A DNA stretch of 64,000 nt from CAWIVJ01 sp963839525 (GCA_963839525.1 CAWIVJ010000023.1:62001-126000), one strand, 5' to 3'; positions 8,581-17,686 are shown, counted from the first letter of the stretch. Program-made: numbers and translations. Notes: generated by a model from the sequence alone, not told the origin.

Positions 8581-9339
8581 TTATAAATTCATAATTTCTA
8601 AAAATTCTTTTTCTTTATCCTGTGATTTAGGTCTGATAATTCCTAATTTTTCATCCATATCATTTTCTATACAGCTGTAAGGCATATCCATAAATTCATT
8701 AATAATTTTGTCGTAATTGCATTTTAAAATTTTATTTTTAGGGTCTAAATTTTTTATTACGCAAGTTCCTATTCCACCTGTAAGAAAATTAAAAATTTTA
8801 AGATCAGGTCTGTATTTTCTTAAAATCATTACAGCCTTATAAACATCCCCTGTCCAAGCACCTTCAACAAGAGTTCGTTGAGAAGAATGTTCATTTAATG
8901 GTATTGTATAATGCAGGATAACAATTGAATTTTTTTTACAATGTTTTTCAACATTAATAAAATCCCTAATTACATAATCAAATAAATGCATTCCGTCAAT
9001 AAAGGCCATTTCTATCTTTCCCTTGAGAATCCATTCAATATTTTTTTTCTTAAAAAAATCATCACTCGTCATAAAAAACATTTTGATATTTTTAGGAAGG
9101 TTAAATTCTAAAGCATTTAAGGGGTCTACACCTATAACTCTTTTAATGGATTTGGCCATCGTAATTGAATAACCGGCCTGTACACCTATTTCTAAGTAAT
9201 TCTTAGGTTTTATTGTTTTAAGCAATTTTTGTATTATTGCCATATGGCTGAAATTTTCATTTAAAGCATATGCTTTATCGATTATATCTTTTTTATTTGA
9301 ATTATTTGTATTTTGATTTTTATTTAAAAGTTTAAACAT
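8581..9339 (-). CDS. Class I SAM methyltransferase (Methyltransf_24-like)
   Basis: 252 residues. NYLEIGVQAGYSITMAKSI near 48-66 is the SAM-binding motif, VIGVDPL follows, and MAFIDGMHLFDYVIRDFINV is the DG-x-H segment typical of Methyltransf_24 proteins, many of which methylate sugars or macrolides. TGGIGTCVI near the end is also common in this group. GAGG-type ribosome binding lies just upstream of ATG 9339. The gene is bounded on both sides by the repeated spacers at 8391-8468 and 9352-9420, so it looks like an exchangeable cassette. The substrate is not known; a glycan sugar hydroxyl is likely from the neighbours. Confidence 0.75.
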   Translation of the reverse strand: MFKLLNKNQNTNNSNKKDIIDKAYALNENFSHMAIIQKLLKTIKPKNYLEIGVQAGYSITMAKSIKRVIGVDPLNALEFNLPKNIKMFFMTSDDFFKKKNIEWILKGKIEMAFIDGMHLFDYVIRDFINVEKHCKKNSIVILHYTIPLNEHSSQRTLVEGAWTGDVYKAVMILRKYRPDLKIFNFLTGGIGTCVIKNLDPKNKILKCNYDKIINEFMDMPYSCIENDMDEKLGIIRPKSQDKEKEFLEIMNL

Positions 9340-9351
9340 TTCTCAACCTCC

Positions 9352-9420
9352 TATTTAAATAATTTTATCACAAATAAATAAACCCATGGCCTACCTTTAT
9401 AATTTGTTTTACGATTAAGG
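9352..9420. repeat. Intergenic spacer repeat B
   Basis: Second copy of the spacer at 8391-8468: AATAATTTTATCACAAATAA followed by CTACCTTTATAATTTGTTTTACGATTAAGGAAT. It includes the stop codon of the gene 9415-10440, so the repeat unit reaches from a gene end to the next start. Confidence 0.7.
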
Positions 9421-10440
9421 AATATAAGGTATCACTTCAATTCTGCTTTTATCCATAAACATCTTCATAAAATAATCAGGATTTGCTTGCCTTGTACCGA
9501 TAAATAAATTAGCTTTAAGGCAAATTTCGACGTTTGCAAATAAATTTAAAAGTTTCGGTTTTTTTTCATCCCAACATAAGACCTGAAATTGTTCATTAAA
9601 ATAACCTCTTTCATCTTCTTTACACAAAGTATAAAAGTGATAATCCGGATATACGTTTTTAAATTTTTCAATTTGCCTGTAGTCATCAGCAAAAACAAAT
9701 ACATCTTTCAAAGTACTCATTTCTTTTATTTTTTCCATAAAAATATCTTCACTAATTAATTTGGCTCCTGCTACAGTAGCAACTTCCACAATTTTATCAC
9801 CTGCACGAATATGTATTGCTACATATTCTTTGGGTAAATTTAATGAATCTATAATGTTTTTTATGTCTTTTTTTGTTGGCTCATTAAATCTCCAAATCAT
9901 TCTTGCTAATTTTTTTCCTGCTTCAAAACAATCGCCTTCTATACCAAGATTTTCTATTCTAAAGGTTCTTGAATAAAGATTCTCATTGAATTTAGGCCAA
10001 ATTTCATGAGTTAAATATGATATTCTATGTATTATTTTAAAATATTTTTCCCATAATTTGAATTTGCTAAATTCGGATTGTCTGTTTTTATAAATAATTT
10101 CAATATCATTAATTGATCGATGATTAAATTTCCTTTTTATTGTAGGAGAAAATTCTTTACAGAAAGGTTCAAAAAATTCTTGCCAGCCTTTTTTGTCTGA
10201 AAAATTAGAATCTTTTGTATAAGGTATAAACTTAATTTCATTTTCCAAACAATAAAGCATAGCAAAAATCATGTTATTTATTTCTGAAAAAAATCCTGCA
10301 GAGTGCCCGACAGCGAATACACATTTTTTTCTAAACCTGTTATTTAGTTTATTATAAGATTTTACAAAATCATTTAATGCTTTTTCGTCTAAATCTAAAT
10401 CTTCAAAATCATTTACGCATGAAATTGTGCTGTTACTCAT
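9415..10440 (-). CDS. Fucosyltransferase-superfamily glycosyltransferase (GT23/O-FucT-like)
   Basis: 341 residues. VAIHIRAGDKI near 203-213 is the H-x-R-x-GDK motif of the GT23/NodZ/O-fucosyltransferase superfamily, where the arginine contacts GDP-fucose. VFVFADDYRQIEKF and FIGTRQANPDYFMKMF are the expected downstream donor-site segments. A GDP-mannose dehydratase end at the window start makes a GDP-6-deoxysugar donor plausible. It overlaps the next upstream gene by four bases (ATGA), so the two are translationally coupled. The exact donor is inferred, not shown. Confidence 0.72.
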   Translation of the reverse strand: MSNSTISCVNDFEDLDLDEKALNDFVKSYNKLNNRFRKKCVFAVGHSAGFFSEINNMIFAMLYCLENEIKFIPYTKDSNFSDKKGWQEFFEPFCKEFSPTIKRKFNHRSINDIEIIYKNRQSEFSKFKLWEKYFKIIHRISYLTHEIWPKFNENLYSRTFRIENLGIEGDCFEAGKKLARMIWRFNEPTKKDIKNIIDSLNLPKEYVAIHIRAGDKIVEVATVAGAKLISEDIFMEKIKEMSTLKDVFVFADDYRQIEKFKNVYPDYHFYTLCKEDERGYFNEQFQVLCWDEKKPKLLNLFANVEICLKANLFIGTRQANPDYFMKMFMDKSRIEVIPYIP

Positions 10441-11336
10441 TTGACAGTCTCCTTTATTTTTAATAAATTGCCTGTTTCAATGTCTATTACTTCGCATTCT
10501 TCGATTAATTTTCTTCCTTCATCGTGAGAGAGGTAAGTCAAATTACCGCTTTCATCTCTGGATTCTTTAAATTTACTTTTCACATAAGCTTCCTGGGGTG
10601 AGATTTGATTTTCTATCGATTGATAGTCTTGTCTTACGAAGAATAGATTGTTACCAAATTTGTTTGACCCCATAAGCGAATAACCCTTTTTATTTGCTAA
10701 TTCTGTTAGTGCTGAAATTGACGCTCCATAATAAAGATTTGAATAGTGTTTTTCTGTTCTTACAAAATTTTCATCATAAGGGACTGAAATTTTTGCGGTA
10801 GAACCAAACAAGCTGTTATATTCAACTATTAATATCTGCGGATTCACACAATAAATTGCTTCAAGCACCCAGTAATCATTACCGTCAATATCAACAGATA
10901 AAATTCCTATCTCGTCTTCAATACCGGCGTTTGTAATTATTTCGTTTATGTTGTCTTTGGTGATAAAACTTGAAATCGCGGTTAAATCGTATTTCCAACC
11001 TAGGTCTGATTTTTTAACACCTTCCATGTAATCAGGGTTGCCGTCGATAATTAAACCCGACCAGTTTTCATTTTGAAGTAAAAATCTTGTGTTTGCTTCT
11101 GTATAACTTTCAACGCCAAATTCGACAAAAATCTTGTTTTTAATAGGTATTTTGTTAATCAAATACTGAATAATTCCGTCTTCGCCTGTTTGAGAAGTTA
11201 CTTTAAATTCATAATCCTGGATATTATTACTAGTTTTAGACTTGTTTAATTCAGCCATAATTTTCCCTTGCAAAATCATCATCGGTTCAATGTTTGTTGT
11301 TGAATTATTTATTATTGTTTTCTTAAACAAGCTCAT
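10437..11336 (-). CDS. FkbM-like SAM methyltransferase-fold protein
   Basis: 299 residues. After a low-complexity N-terminus (INNSTTNIEP) comes SQTGEDGIIQYLINKI, KIFVEFGVESYTEANTRFLL at about 70-89 (SAM-site strand and loop), GLIIDGNPDY, and GILSVDIDGNDYWVLEAI at about 145-162, the counterpart of the FkbM DIEGxE segment. This protein type occurs in O-antigen and flagellin-glycan loci as an uncharacterised or FkbM-family methyltransferase. It overlaps both neighbours by four bases. The reaction and substrate are not known; sugar O-methylation is a reasonable inference. Confidence 0.65.
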   Translation of the reverse strand: MSLFKKTIINNSTTNIEPMMILQGKIMAELNKSKTSNNIQDYEFKVTSQTGEDGIIQYLINKIPIKNKIFVEFGVESYTEANTRFLLQNENWSGLIIDGNPDYMEGVKKSDLGWKYDLTAISSFITKDNINEIITNAGIEDEIGILSVDIDGNDYWVLEAIYCVNPQILIVEYNSLFGSTAKISVPYDENFVRTEKHYSNLYYGASISALTELANKKGYSLMGSNKFGNNLFFVRQDYQSIENQISPQEAYVKSKFKESRDESGNLTYLSHDEGRKLIEECEVIDIETGNLLKIKETVK

Positions 11337-12424
11337 TTTAATACCTCGTTAGTCAGTACTTCATTTTTTATATAATTCTTTTCAAGTTCTAATAAAATTG
11401 ATTTCATTTCTTCTTTTGTTTTAACTTCAGAAATTCCCCAGTATTTATCTACAACTTTAAATTGTTCATCTGTTATTATATCAGAAAACTTAGAAAAAGC
11501 TTTTTTTATATCAATTTTTGACTTAAAATTGCTGTCATTACTTAATATTTCGCTTGAATTTTCTAAATGATTTATAAATTTAAATTGACTTTCTATTAAA
11601 TAATGCGGTTTATTTAAATAAACACAGTACCCTATGTGAGTTCCAATATTGTTAGACATGGTAAAGTCAGAAAGTTCAATGATACTACGCAATCTTGGAA
11701 GAAAATTAGGTTCATAAATATGTCCTGCACAAACTATTTCAAACCCGGTTTTTTGATAAGGTTTGTAAGTACCTCTTAAAATATCTTTCCAATACATACA
11801 TATTCTAACAGTATCAAAATTTTTACTTATCTCTTGTATTTTAGAAATAAAATCATTGATATTGTATTCAGTGTAAACCCAGTGAGTCGAATGTGATGGA
11901 AAAACAAGTAAGTTATTGCCTAAACGCTTTTTTTCTTTTTGCATAGCTTTATTTGATAAAACATTTTTTGCATAAGCTATATAAGGACCAATTACAATAA
12001 TATTTTTATTGCAGACCTTTTTTAAAATTTCTCTACGATAATTAGCACATACAATAATTGAACTAAATGGGGAATTAACATCCTGATCCCAAAAACCTTC
12101 GCCCATATAAGGTCCATGTTCAATAGCAGCCCTTATATAATCATTTTCATCAATTCCTGCGTATTTTTTTAAATTTAATGCATTAAAATAAAAATCATTA
12201 TGCGGATATTTTTCAGGAGTAATTAAATTTGGTATATCTTTTGCCAATGCTTTAAGATTATTTAGTCGATATTTTGCTCTTATTTGCATTTCATATTTAA
12301 AAGGGTTGAAATTATAGGTTTTTAGACCTTTATCAATCCATTTTTGTAAAGAAAGAATAAGCTTGGGTGGAATTGGGGACAAAATGTTATTTAATGTTTT
12401 AAAAAAATAATATTTAATTTGCAT
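11333..12424 (-). CDS. Uncharacterised surface-glycan protein, GT-B-like (paralogue of 7277-8314)
   Basis: 363 residues, not assigned to a known family. Two Rossmann-like halves are suggested: IIVIGPYIAYAKNVL and NNLLVFPSHSTHWV in the first, then RICMYWKDI, GFEIVCAGHIYEPNFLPRL and LSDFTMSNNIGTHIGYCVYL in the second. The order and spacing match the protein at 7277-8314. It overlaps pseF by 11 bases and the gene downstream by four, so it belongs to the same transcript as the pse genes. A role as the transferase that uses CMP-pseudaminic acid or a related donor is possible from position only. Confidence 0.55.
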   Translation of the reverse strand: MQIKYYFFKTLNNILSPIPPKLILSLQKWIDKGLKTYNFNPFKYEMQIRAKYRLNNLKALAKDIPNLITPEKYPHNDFYFNALNLKKYAGIDENDYIRAAIEHGPYMGEGFWDQDVNSPFSSIIVCANYRREILKKVCNKNIIVIGPYIAYAKNVLSNKAMQKEKKRLGNNLLVFPSHSTHWVYTEYNINDFISKIQEISKNFDTVRICMYWKDILRGTYKPYQKTGFEIVCAGHIYEPNFLPRLRSIIELSDFTMSNNIGTHIGYCVYLNKPHYLIESQFKFINHLENSSEILSNDSNFKSKIDIKKAFSKFSDIITDEQFKVVDKYWGISEVKTKEEMKSILLELEKNYIKNEVLTNEVLK

Positions 12425-13109
12425 TTTCCTTTAGTATCCCATATTTTATTTCCGCGATTTTCCAATCTTCTATTGTATCAATATCTTGAACTTCTAACTC
12501 TGAAGTTATTATTGGTAAAGCATTCTCTGAAAATAAAATAGGCTTTTCTATAAACTTGTCTACCTTGAACCAATAATACTGACCTATATCATGATAAGCA
12601 GGCATTAAATCTTGTGAACGAACATTTAAATTCTCAGGTAAAATCATAGAAAGTTTGTTATCTTCAATTTTTAAAGCTCTTTGAATAGGATATGAAAATT
12701 TTACCACAGGTATAGCGGAATTTGCTTTTTTATTAAGTATTATTTCAAAACCCTCTTTTATTTTGGAAGGGGTTATAAAAGGAGCACAAGGATAAATACA
12801 ACAAGCATAATCAAAGTCTCTTCCAATATTCTTATATTTATTTATTACATCTGCTAAAACAGCTGTTGTTGTTGCTGTATCATTAGCAAGCTCTTCACTT
12901 CTGTAAAAAGGAACATTTGCTCCATATTTTTTAGCTATTTTAGCAATTTCAGCATCATCGGTCGAAACCATGACTTCATCAAACACGCCACTTCTTAATG
13001 CTGCTTCAATTGAATATGCTATTATAGGTTTACCTAAAAAATCTTTAATATTTTTTCTTGGAATTCTCTTGCTCCCGCCACGTGCAGGTATTATTACGAT
13101 GTTTTTCAA
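12414..13109 (-). CDS. pseF: Pseudaminic acid cytidylyltransferase
   Basis: 231 residues. IIPARGGSKRIPRKNIKDF at 6-24 is the CTP-binding signature of CMP-nonulosonate synthetases, followed by VMVSTDDAEIAKIA and NDTATTTAVLADV. The enzyme couples pseudaminic acid to CMP, giving the activated donor for transfer to protein or glycan. The closing IDTIEDWKIAEIKY is typical of PseF. The start overlaps the pseI stop by four bases (ATGA). Length and context beside pseI favour PseF over NeuA or LegF. Confidence 0.93.
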   Translation of the reverse strand: MKNIVIIPARGGSKRIPRKNIKDFLGKPIIAYSIEAALRSGVFDEVMVSTDDAEIAKIAKKYGANVPFYRSEELANDTATTTAVLADVINKYKNIGRDFDYACCIYPCAPFITPSKIKEGFEIILNKKANSAIPVVKFSYPIQRALKIEDNKLSMILPENLNVRSQDLMPAYHDIGQYYWFKVDKFIEKPILFSENALPIITSELEVQDIDTIEDWKIAEIKYGILKENAN

Positions 13110-14125
13110 TAGAAATACTCCCTTTTTAAAGCTGTGCCAAAAGCCAAGTCCTGACTTACGGTTTTGCCCAAAATTTCTTCGTAATATCTTGGATGTAAAC
13201 CATATCCCGGACGAATTGAACGTATATTTTCAGCAGTAAACTTTTCACCTTTTTTAATATCTTTGACTACATACAAAGAACGTCTAAAATTAACATTAAT
13301 TTTTTCAGCTTCACTTAATTCATAACTTACTTTACCCAAAGCTTTGTAAGCATTATTGCATTCTTCTACAAGTTGCTTCATCTCTTGAGGTTCCATTGAA
13401 AAAGCACTGTCTACACCGCCTTCGGCACGGGATAAAGTAAAATGTTTCTCTATAACTTCTGCGCCTAACGCAACACTTGCAACCGCTGCACCGATTCCCA
13501 AAGTATGATCAGAAAGTCCTATCTTACAATCCGGAAAATGTTTTTTTAGGTCGGGTATAGTTAAAAGATTTGATTCCTCAATTTTTGCAGGATAATTTGA
13601 TGTACACTTTAAAAGTGTTAAATCACTACAACCACCGTTTTTCAGTACGCTTACCGCTTCTTTAATTTCCTCAAGTCCTATCATTCCCAAAGACATAATA
13701 ACGGGTTTTTTAGTTTGCGCAACTTTTTTTAGCAACGGAGAATCACCATTTTCAAAACTTGCTATTTTATAAATCGGACAGTCTAAACTTTCTAGAAAAT
13801 CAACTGCATTTAAATCAAATGGAGTAGAAAAACCTTTTATACCAAGCTCTTTACATTTATCAAAAATAAATTTATGCCATTCATACGGCGTAGAAGCTTT
13901 TTGATACAGGTCATAAAGTTTTTCTCCGCTCCAAAGAGAATTTTTATCCTTAATTATAAACCCGGGTTCATCACAATCTATTGTTATTGTATCTGCAGTA
14001 TAAGTCTGAAGTTTTAGTGCATCAACACCACAACTTGCTGCAACTTCAACAATTTTTAAAGCCTTTTCAAGTGATTTATTATGATTACCGGACATTTCGG
14101 CTATTATAAACGGTTTATTCTGCAT
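13106..14125 (-). CDS. pseI: Pseudaminic acid synthase
   Basis: 339 residues. This NeuB-family enzyme condenses the six-carbon altrose derivative with phosphoenolpyruvate. IIAEMSGNHN at the N-terminus, DALKLQTYTADTITID, GFSTPFDLNAVDFL, the metal/PEP barrel segment and IGLSDHTLGIGAAVASVALGAEVIEKHFT are all present. RSLYVVKDIKKGEKFTAENIRSIRPGYGL forms the C-terminal antifreeze-like SAF domain. EMSGNHN and the SIRPGYGLHP ending match PseI rather than NeuB. It overlaps the GNAT gene upstream by 11 bases. Confidence 0.95.
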   Translation of the reverse strand: MQNKPFIIAEMSGNHNKSLEKALKIVEVAASCGVDALKLQTYTADTITIDCDEPGFIIKDKNSLWSGEKLYDLYQKASTPYEWHKFIFDKCKELGIKGFSTPFDLNAVDFLESLDCPIYKIASFENGDSPLLKKVAQTKKPVIMSLGMIGLEEIKEAVSVLKNGGCSDLTLLKCTSNYPAKIEESNLLTIPDLKKHFPDCKIGLSDHTLGIGAAVASVALGAEVIEKHFTLSRAEGGVDSAFSMEPQEMKQLVEECNNAYKALGKVSYELSEAEKINVNFRRSLYVVKDIKKGEKFTAENIRSIRPGYGLHPRYYEEILGKTVSQDLAFGTALKREYFY

Positions 14126-14576
14126 TATATTGAAACCTCATTTTATTTTTATTTTTATTTTTTAAAACGTACCCTGCCTTTTCAAAAATTTTTTGAGAAA
14201 TTTTATTTTCATTTTTAATATAAGCATTAATTTTTTTTACATTGTGTTCAAAGAGGATTTTTTGAGAAGAAGATTTTAGTATTTTTGTACCATATCCTTT
14301 CCCTCGAAAAGAATTAGAAATGCTTATTGAAATGTCATACTCCTTGTAATTAACCTTATCAAATCTTACTTGAGCTATAAATTTGTCATCTTTTTTTATT
14401 ACATAAAAAAAACAATTTTCATCCTTAAGTTTATTTTTAAACCAATTTTGATGTTCTTTCCAGTTGATTTTTTCAGGATTAAATGAATTTTTTCTTACTT
14501 CATAATCATTTGACAGATCAAAAACATCCCTCATATCTTCAATTTTTGCGAGAATTACTTCAAATTCTTCAACCAT
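14115..14576 (-). CDS. pseH: GNAT acetyltransferase, probable pseudaminic-pathway PseH
   Basis: 153 residues. A GNAT N-acetyltransferase: VRKNSFNPEKINWKEHQNWF is typical of the nonulosonate GNATs (PseH and the domain fused to some PseG proteins), and SFRGKGYGTKIL is the acetyl-CoA pyrophosphate loop. FEKAGYVLKNK closes the fold. It should acetylate the C-4 amino group of UDP-4-amino-4,6-dideoxy-N-acetyl-altrosamine. It sits between pseI and the TIM-barrel gene with overlaps on both sides. The name rests on motif and context. Confidence 0.82.
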   Translation of the reverse strand: MVEEFEVILAKIEDMRDVFDLSNDYEVRKNSFNPEKINWKEHQNWFKNKLKDENCFFYVIKKDDKFIAQVRFDKVNYKEYDISISISNSFRGKGYGTKILKSSSQKILFEHNVKKINAYIKNENKISQKIFEKAGYVLKNKNKNKMRFQYNAE

Positions 14577-15310
14577 TTTACATCCTCAATAAAATCATCA
14601 AGATTTTCTCTACTTTTCTTATTTGTTTCAATTACAATATTTTTATTTGTGTCAATTATATCAAAAATTCTTTTAAAATCATAATTACCTTGTCCAAAAT
14701 TCATGTGAGCATCAATTTCACTGTCAATAAAATTATCGCTTAAATGGTAGCAAATCGGTTTTAACCTGTTAAATTCGGATAAAAAGGAATATGGCTCTTT
14801 GCCTAATGAATTAGCCGTACAAATTGCATGCCCGACATCTAAACAAAACCCGTATCCCACTTCTTGAATTACTTTTTTAATTTCTTCAATGGTTGCACCT
14901 CTGCAAAGCCTGTTATCTTTTTTAGGCGCAATAAATGGTTTATTCTCTATTACCATTTTATTTAGCTTAATTATTTTAAGTTGCCTCATAGTTTCTTCTA
15001 TATTCCCTTCAATCCCCGGGTGAACTACAACATATTTTGCGTTAAGTTCATTAAAAAAATCCTCAATTTGTTTAAAAACATCTATATTATAATTTTCTTT
15101 CTCTTTATCTGCTAAATTTATGCCATGGATAAAATGAGGGGCATGTAAAGTAAACGGGATATTTAAAGTTTTCCATTTTTGGATTGTATCAAGAGTGTTT
15201 GGCACAACATAAAGTTCAATATAATCAAACCAACCTTCTTTATAAAGCTTTTTTGCTTCTTGTAAATAATAATCGGTATTAATTGACCAAAGTTTCAATC
15301 CTAATTTCAT
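14555..15310 (-). CDS. TIM-barrel protein, sugar isomerase/AP endonuclease 2 family
   Basis: 251 residues. YIELYVVPNTLDTIQKW, FTLHAPHFIHGINLAD, YVVVHPGIEGN, VIENKP, FCLDVGHAICTAN, CYHLSDN and IVIETNKKSRENL give the regular strand-end His/Glu/Asp ligands of xylose-isomerase-like TIM barrels. These enzymes isomerise, epimerise or cleave sugar-like compounds with a divalent metal. It lies between pseC and pseH, where a pseG hydrolase gene would be expected, and overlaps both. Its reaction is not known; it could act on a sugar intermediate or on the acid made by the acyl module. Confidence 0.78.
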   Translation of the reverse strand: MKLGLKLWSINTDYYLQEAKKLYKEGWFDYIELYVVPNTLDTIQKWKTLNIPFTLHAPHFIHGINLADKEKENYNIDVFKQIEDFFNELNAKYVVVHPGIEGNIEETMRQLKIIKLNKMVIENKPFIAPKKDNRLCRGATIEEIKKVIQEVGYGFCLDVGHAICTANSLGKEPYSFLSEFNRLKPICYHLSDNFIDSEIDAHMNFGQGNYDFKRIFDIIDTNKNIVIETNKKSRENLDDFIEDVKWLKNLK

Positions 15311-16419
15311 AATAAACTCTTCACTCTTTTCACAATTTCTTTTAAATCACTATTTGTTAACGCCGGATATAAAGGAAGTGAAATACATTTTTTATAATAT
15401 ATTTCAGCATTTGGGAAATCACCTTCTTTAAATCCTAAATTTTTATAGTAGGGTTGTGTGTGAACAGGAATGTAATGAACTTGCAGATTTAACCCTGCCT
15501 TTTTTGCTTTATGATAAAATTCCTCTCTATTTCTAACCATTACAGGATAAAGATGAAAACATGCATTTGAGTAGTCTTTTTCAACCAAATGGGGCAAGCC
15601 CAGATTTTTATTGTAATAATCAACTATTTCTCTGCGGCGTTTTTTAAATTTGTCTAGCTTTTTTAGTTGTGAAAGACCTAAAGATGCTTGTATATCAGTT
15701 AATCTATAATTAAAACCTAATTCTCGCATTTCATATTTCCAGTTTTTTGTCATTTCTCCGTCTTTATGCATGCCATGATTGCGCAGAGCAAGAAGCTTTT
15801 TGTATAATTCTTCGTTGTTTGTCGTAATGGCTCCACCTTCTCCTGTTGTTATTGTTTTTACGGGATGAAAAGAAAATATCGTCATATCAGAATATTTACA
15901 GCTTCCAACTTTGGTATTTTTATAATTAGAGCCTATAGCATGTGCGGCATCTTCTATTATGTATATCTTTTGAGTATTATTTGATTTTTTTATTGCTGCA
16001 TTTACTCCTTGCATATCACAGCTTTGACCTGAAAAATGAACCGGAATTACAGTTTTTGTTTTTGGCGTAATTTGTTTTTGGATTTCGTCAGGGTTGATAT
16101 TTGCTGTCTCAGGCTCAATGTCAGCGAATTTAACAGTCCCGCCTGCATATAGAATACAATTAGCACTTGCCAAAAAAGTATTTGGTGATGTTATAACTTC
16201 ATCGCCTGACTTAATACCAATTGCAAGCATTGCCAAATGCAGTGCTGCAGTACCGTTTGCAACAGCAACACAATATTTTGCCCCTGTGTAGCCACAAATC
16301 ACTTGCTCAAATTCTTTTACCTTTGGTCCCTGTGTCAAAAAAGGAGATATCAAGGTTGATAAAACTGCCCAGTAATCTTTTAAATCAAGTGACTGTTTTC
16401 CGTAATTATATCTTTTCAT
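15307..16419 (-). CDS. pseC: UDP-4-keto-6-deoxy-sugar aminotransferase PseC
   Basis: 370 residues of the DegT/DnrJ/EryC1 PLP family. FLTQGPKVKEFEQ near 28, ANGTAALHLAMLA at 54-66, VHFSGQSCDM, IIEDAAHAIGSNYK near 154-167 and TIFSFHPVKTITTGEGG, with the PLP lysine at K188, are all intact. The enzyme aminates C-4 of the PseB product to UDP-4-amino-4,6-dideoxy-N-acetyl-beta-L-altrosamine. The N-terminus NYGKQSLDLKDYWAVLSTL is typical of PseC. It overlaps the DUF4910 gene by 14 bases and the TIM-barrel gene by four. Confidence 0.94.
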   Translation of the reverse strand: MKRYNYGKQSLDLKDYWAVLSTLISPFLTQGPKVKEFEQVICGYTGAKYCVAVANGTAALHLAMLAIGIKSGDEVITSPNTFLASANCILYAGGTVKFADIEPETANINPDEIQKQITPKTKTVIPVHFSGQSCDMQGVNAAIKKSNNTQKIYIIEDAAHAIGSNYKNTKVGSCKYSDMTIFSFHPVKTITTGEGGAITTNNEELYKKLLALRNHGMHKDGEMTKNWKYEMRELGFNYRLTDIQASLGLSQLKKLDKFKKRRREIVDYYNKNLGLPHLVEKDYSNACFHLYPVMVRNREEFYHKAKKAGLNLQVHYIPVHTQPYYKNLGFKEGDFPNAEIYYKKCISLPLYPALTNSDLKEIVKRVKSLL

Positions 16420-17686
16420 TTACCCCCTTAATTAAATTTGCCTTTTTAAGATCTTCGATGATAGGCATTAATTCTTCAATTTCCACATTAATTATATTGC
16501 TTATATCAATTAAGTCATTTTTTTCGTTTGCATAAGCAATAAAATTCATCATATTTGCAACTATTGATTTTGTATTTTTTGTGCTGATTGTAGGATAAAG
16601 TCCTCTTTTGCTCAATTGAGGTTCGCACGGTAACTTCATTTTATATTTTTCGTTATTTTCAAGAGCTAAAATAATTTTTTTATACACTTCATAACCGCCA
16701 TTCAACCCCTCAGGGCTTACAAAGTTCAAATCATCACCGGAAGTATGGTACTCAGGATACTCACCATATTTTGTTCTCATAACAGAACATACCGGTAAAT
16801 CTACTCCTACCGAGCAATATTGTCTTTCATCAGAGCCTCTTTCCAAAAAAGAATATGTTTTATAATCAGGCGCATGATGTTTCAAAATGTTTTGAGCAAC
16901 TTTATCTGCCAAAGTATTTGCGTAAGGGCTTTTAAGATAAGAATAAGCAAGATTATCCCCAAGGCATGTTAAAACAAAACCTGCAATAACGTTTTTTTTA
17001 ATAGTTTTAAGATTTTTGCTTAAATAAGTAATGCTTCCTATTGTTTCAGGAACAAAAACAATTCTGTAAGTGTATTTATTTTTTCTTTCACAAAGCCATT
17101 TTGCAAGGTTAATTGCAACACAAGGTCCTGAAATTTCATTATTTGCCATTTGCGGATGGCAAATGTAGGTAGATAAAAACACTTCTTTCTTACTTTTTCC
17201 GGGAATTATAATTTCCCCGTAAGTTAAACTTCCTTTTTTTAATTCACTATCAATAAAAATTTCATATTCATCTTCTTGCAAAGAATTTTTAAGATTTTCA
17301 CTCATACAAAATCCAAAACGCTCTTTATAATAAGATGTTATATAAGGGACTAAATCAGGCTGCTTAGGAAATGTATAAACATTTTCTAATAATTCACTAA
17401 GTAAAACTTTTTTGTGAACGGGAATTGAATATCCCACAATGTGAAGATTATTTTCTTTAAAATCTATAATTTTTTCACCTCTGGAATTCTTAATCCAGCC
17501 ATCTTTAATATTCCACTCTCTAGGAATCTCCCAGTCAAAAACTTTAGTACCTGTAGGAACTTCATAAATTTTCATCAGAGGACAAATTTCTTTTAGAATG
17601 TTTAAAGTTTCTCTTACACCGTCTCCTGTAATAGAGCGCGGAATTTTAAAAAGCCTTTCCACTAAAGAATAAATTCCTTTTTCCAT
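16406..17686 (-). CDS. DUF4910/DUF2172 aminopeptidase-like protein
   Basis: 426 residues. The N-terminus LFKIPRSITGDGVRETLNIL, FDWEIPREWNIKDGWI and VGYSIPVHKKV belong to the DUF4910/DUF2172 family. The core has an M28-peptidase-like layout: STYICHPQMANNEISGPC carries the His and Asn/Glu metal-site residues, and RGSDERQYCSVGVDLPVC with EYHTSGDDLNFV the rest. As I recall, Cj1295 of C. jejuni is of this family and is needed for a di-O-methylglyceric-acid form of flagellin pseudaminic acid. It lies beside pseC and the AAC(3)-like gene, as in that locus. I infer amide formation or hydrolysis on an acylated sugar. Confidence 0.82.
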   Translation of the reverse strand: MEKGIYSLVERLFKIPRSITGDGVRETLNILKEICPLMKIYEVPTGTKVFDWEIPREWNIKDGWIKNSRGEKIIDFKENNLHIVGYSIPVHKKVLLSELLENVYTFPKQPDLVPYITSYYKERFGFCMSENLKNSLQEDEYEIFIDSELKKGSLTYGEIIIPGKSKKEVFLSTYICHPQMANNEISGPCVAINLAKWLCERKNKYTYRIVFVPETIGSITYLSKNLKTIKKNVIAGFVLTCLGDNLAYSYLKSPYANTLADKVAQNILKHHAPDYKTYSFLERGSDERQYCSVGVDLPVCSVMRTKYGEYPEYHTSGDDLNFVSPEGLNGGYEVYKKIILALENNEKYKMKLPCEPQLSKRGLYPTISTKNTKSIVANMMNFIAYANEKNDLIDISNIINVEIEELMPIIEDLKKANLIKGVNEKI

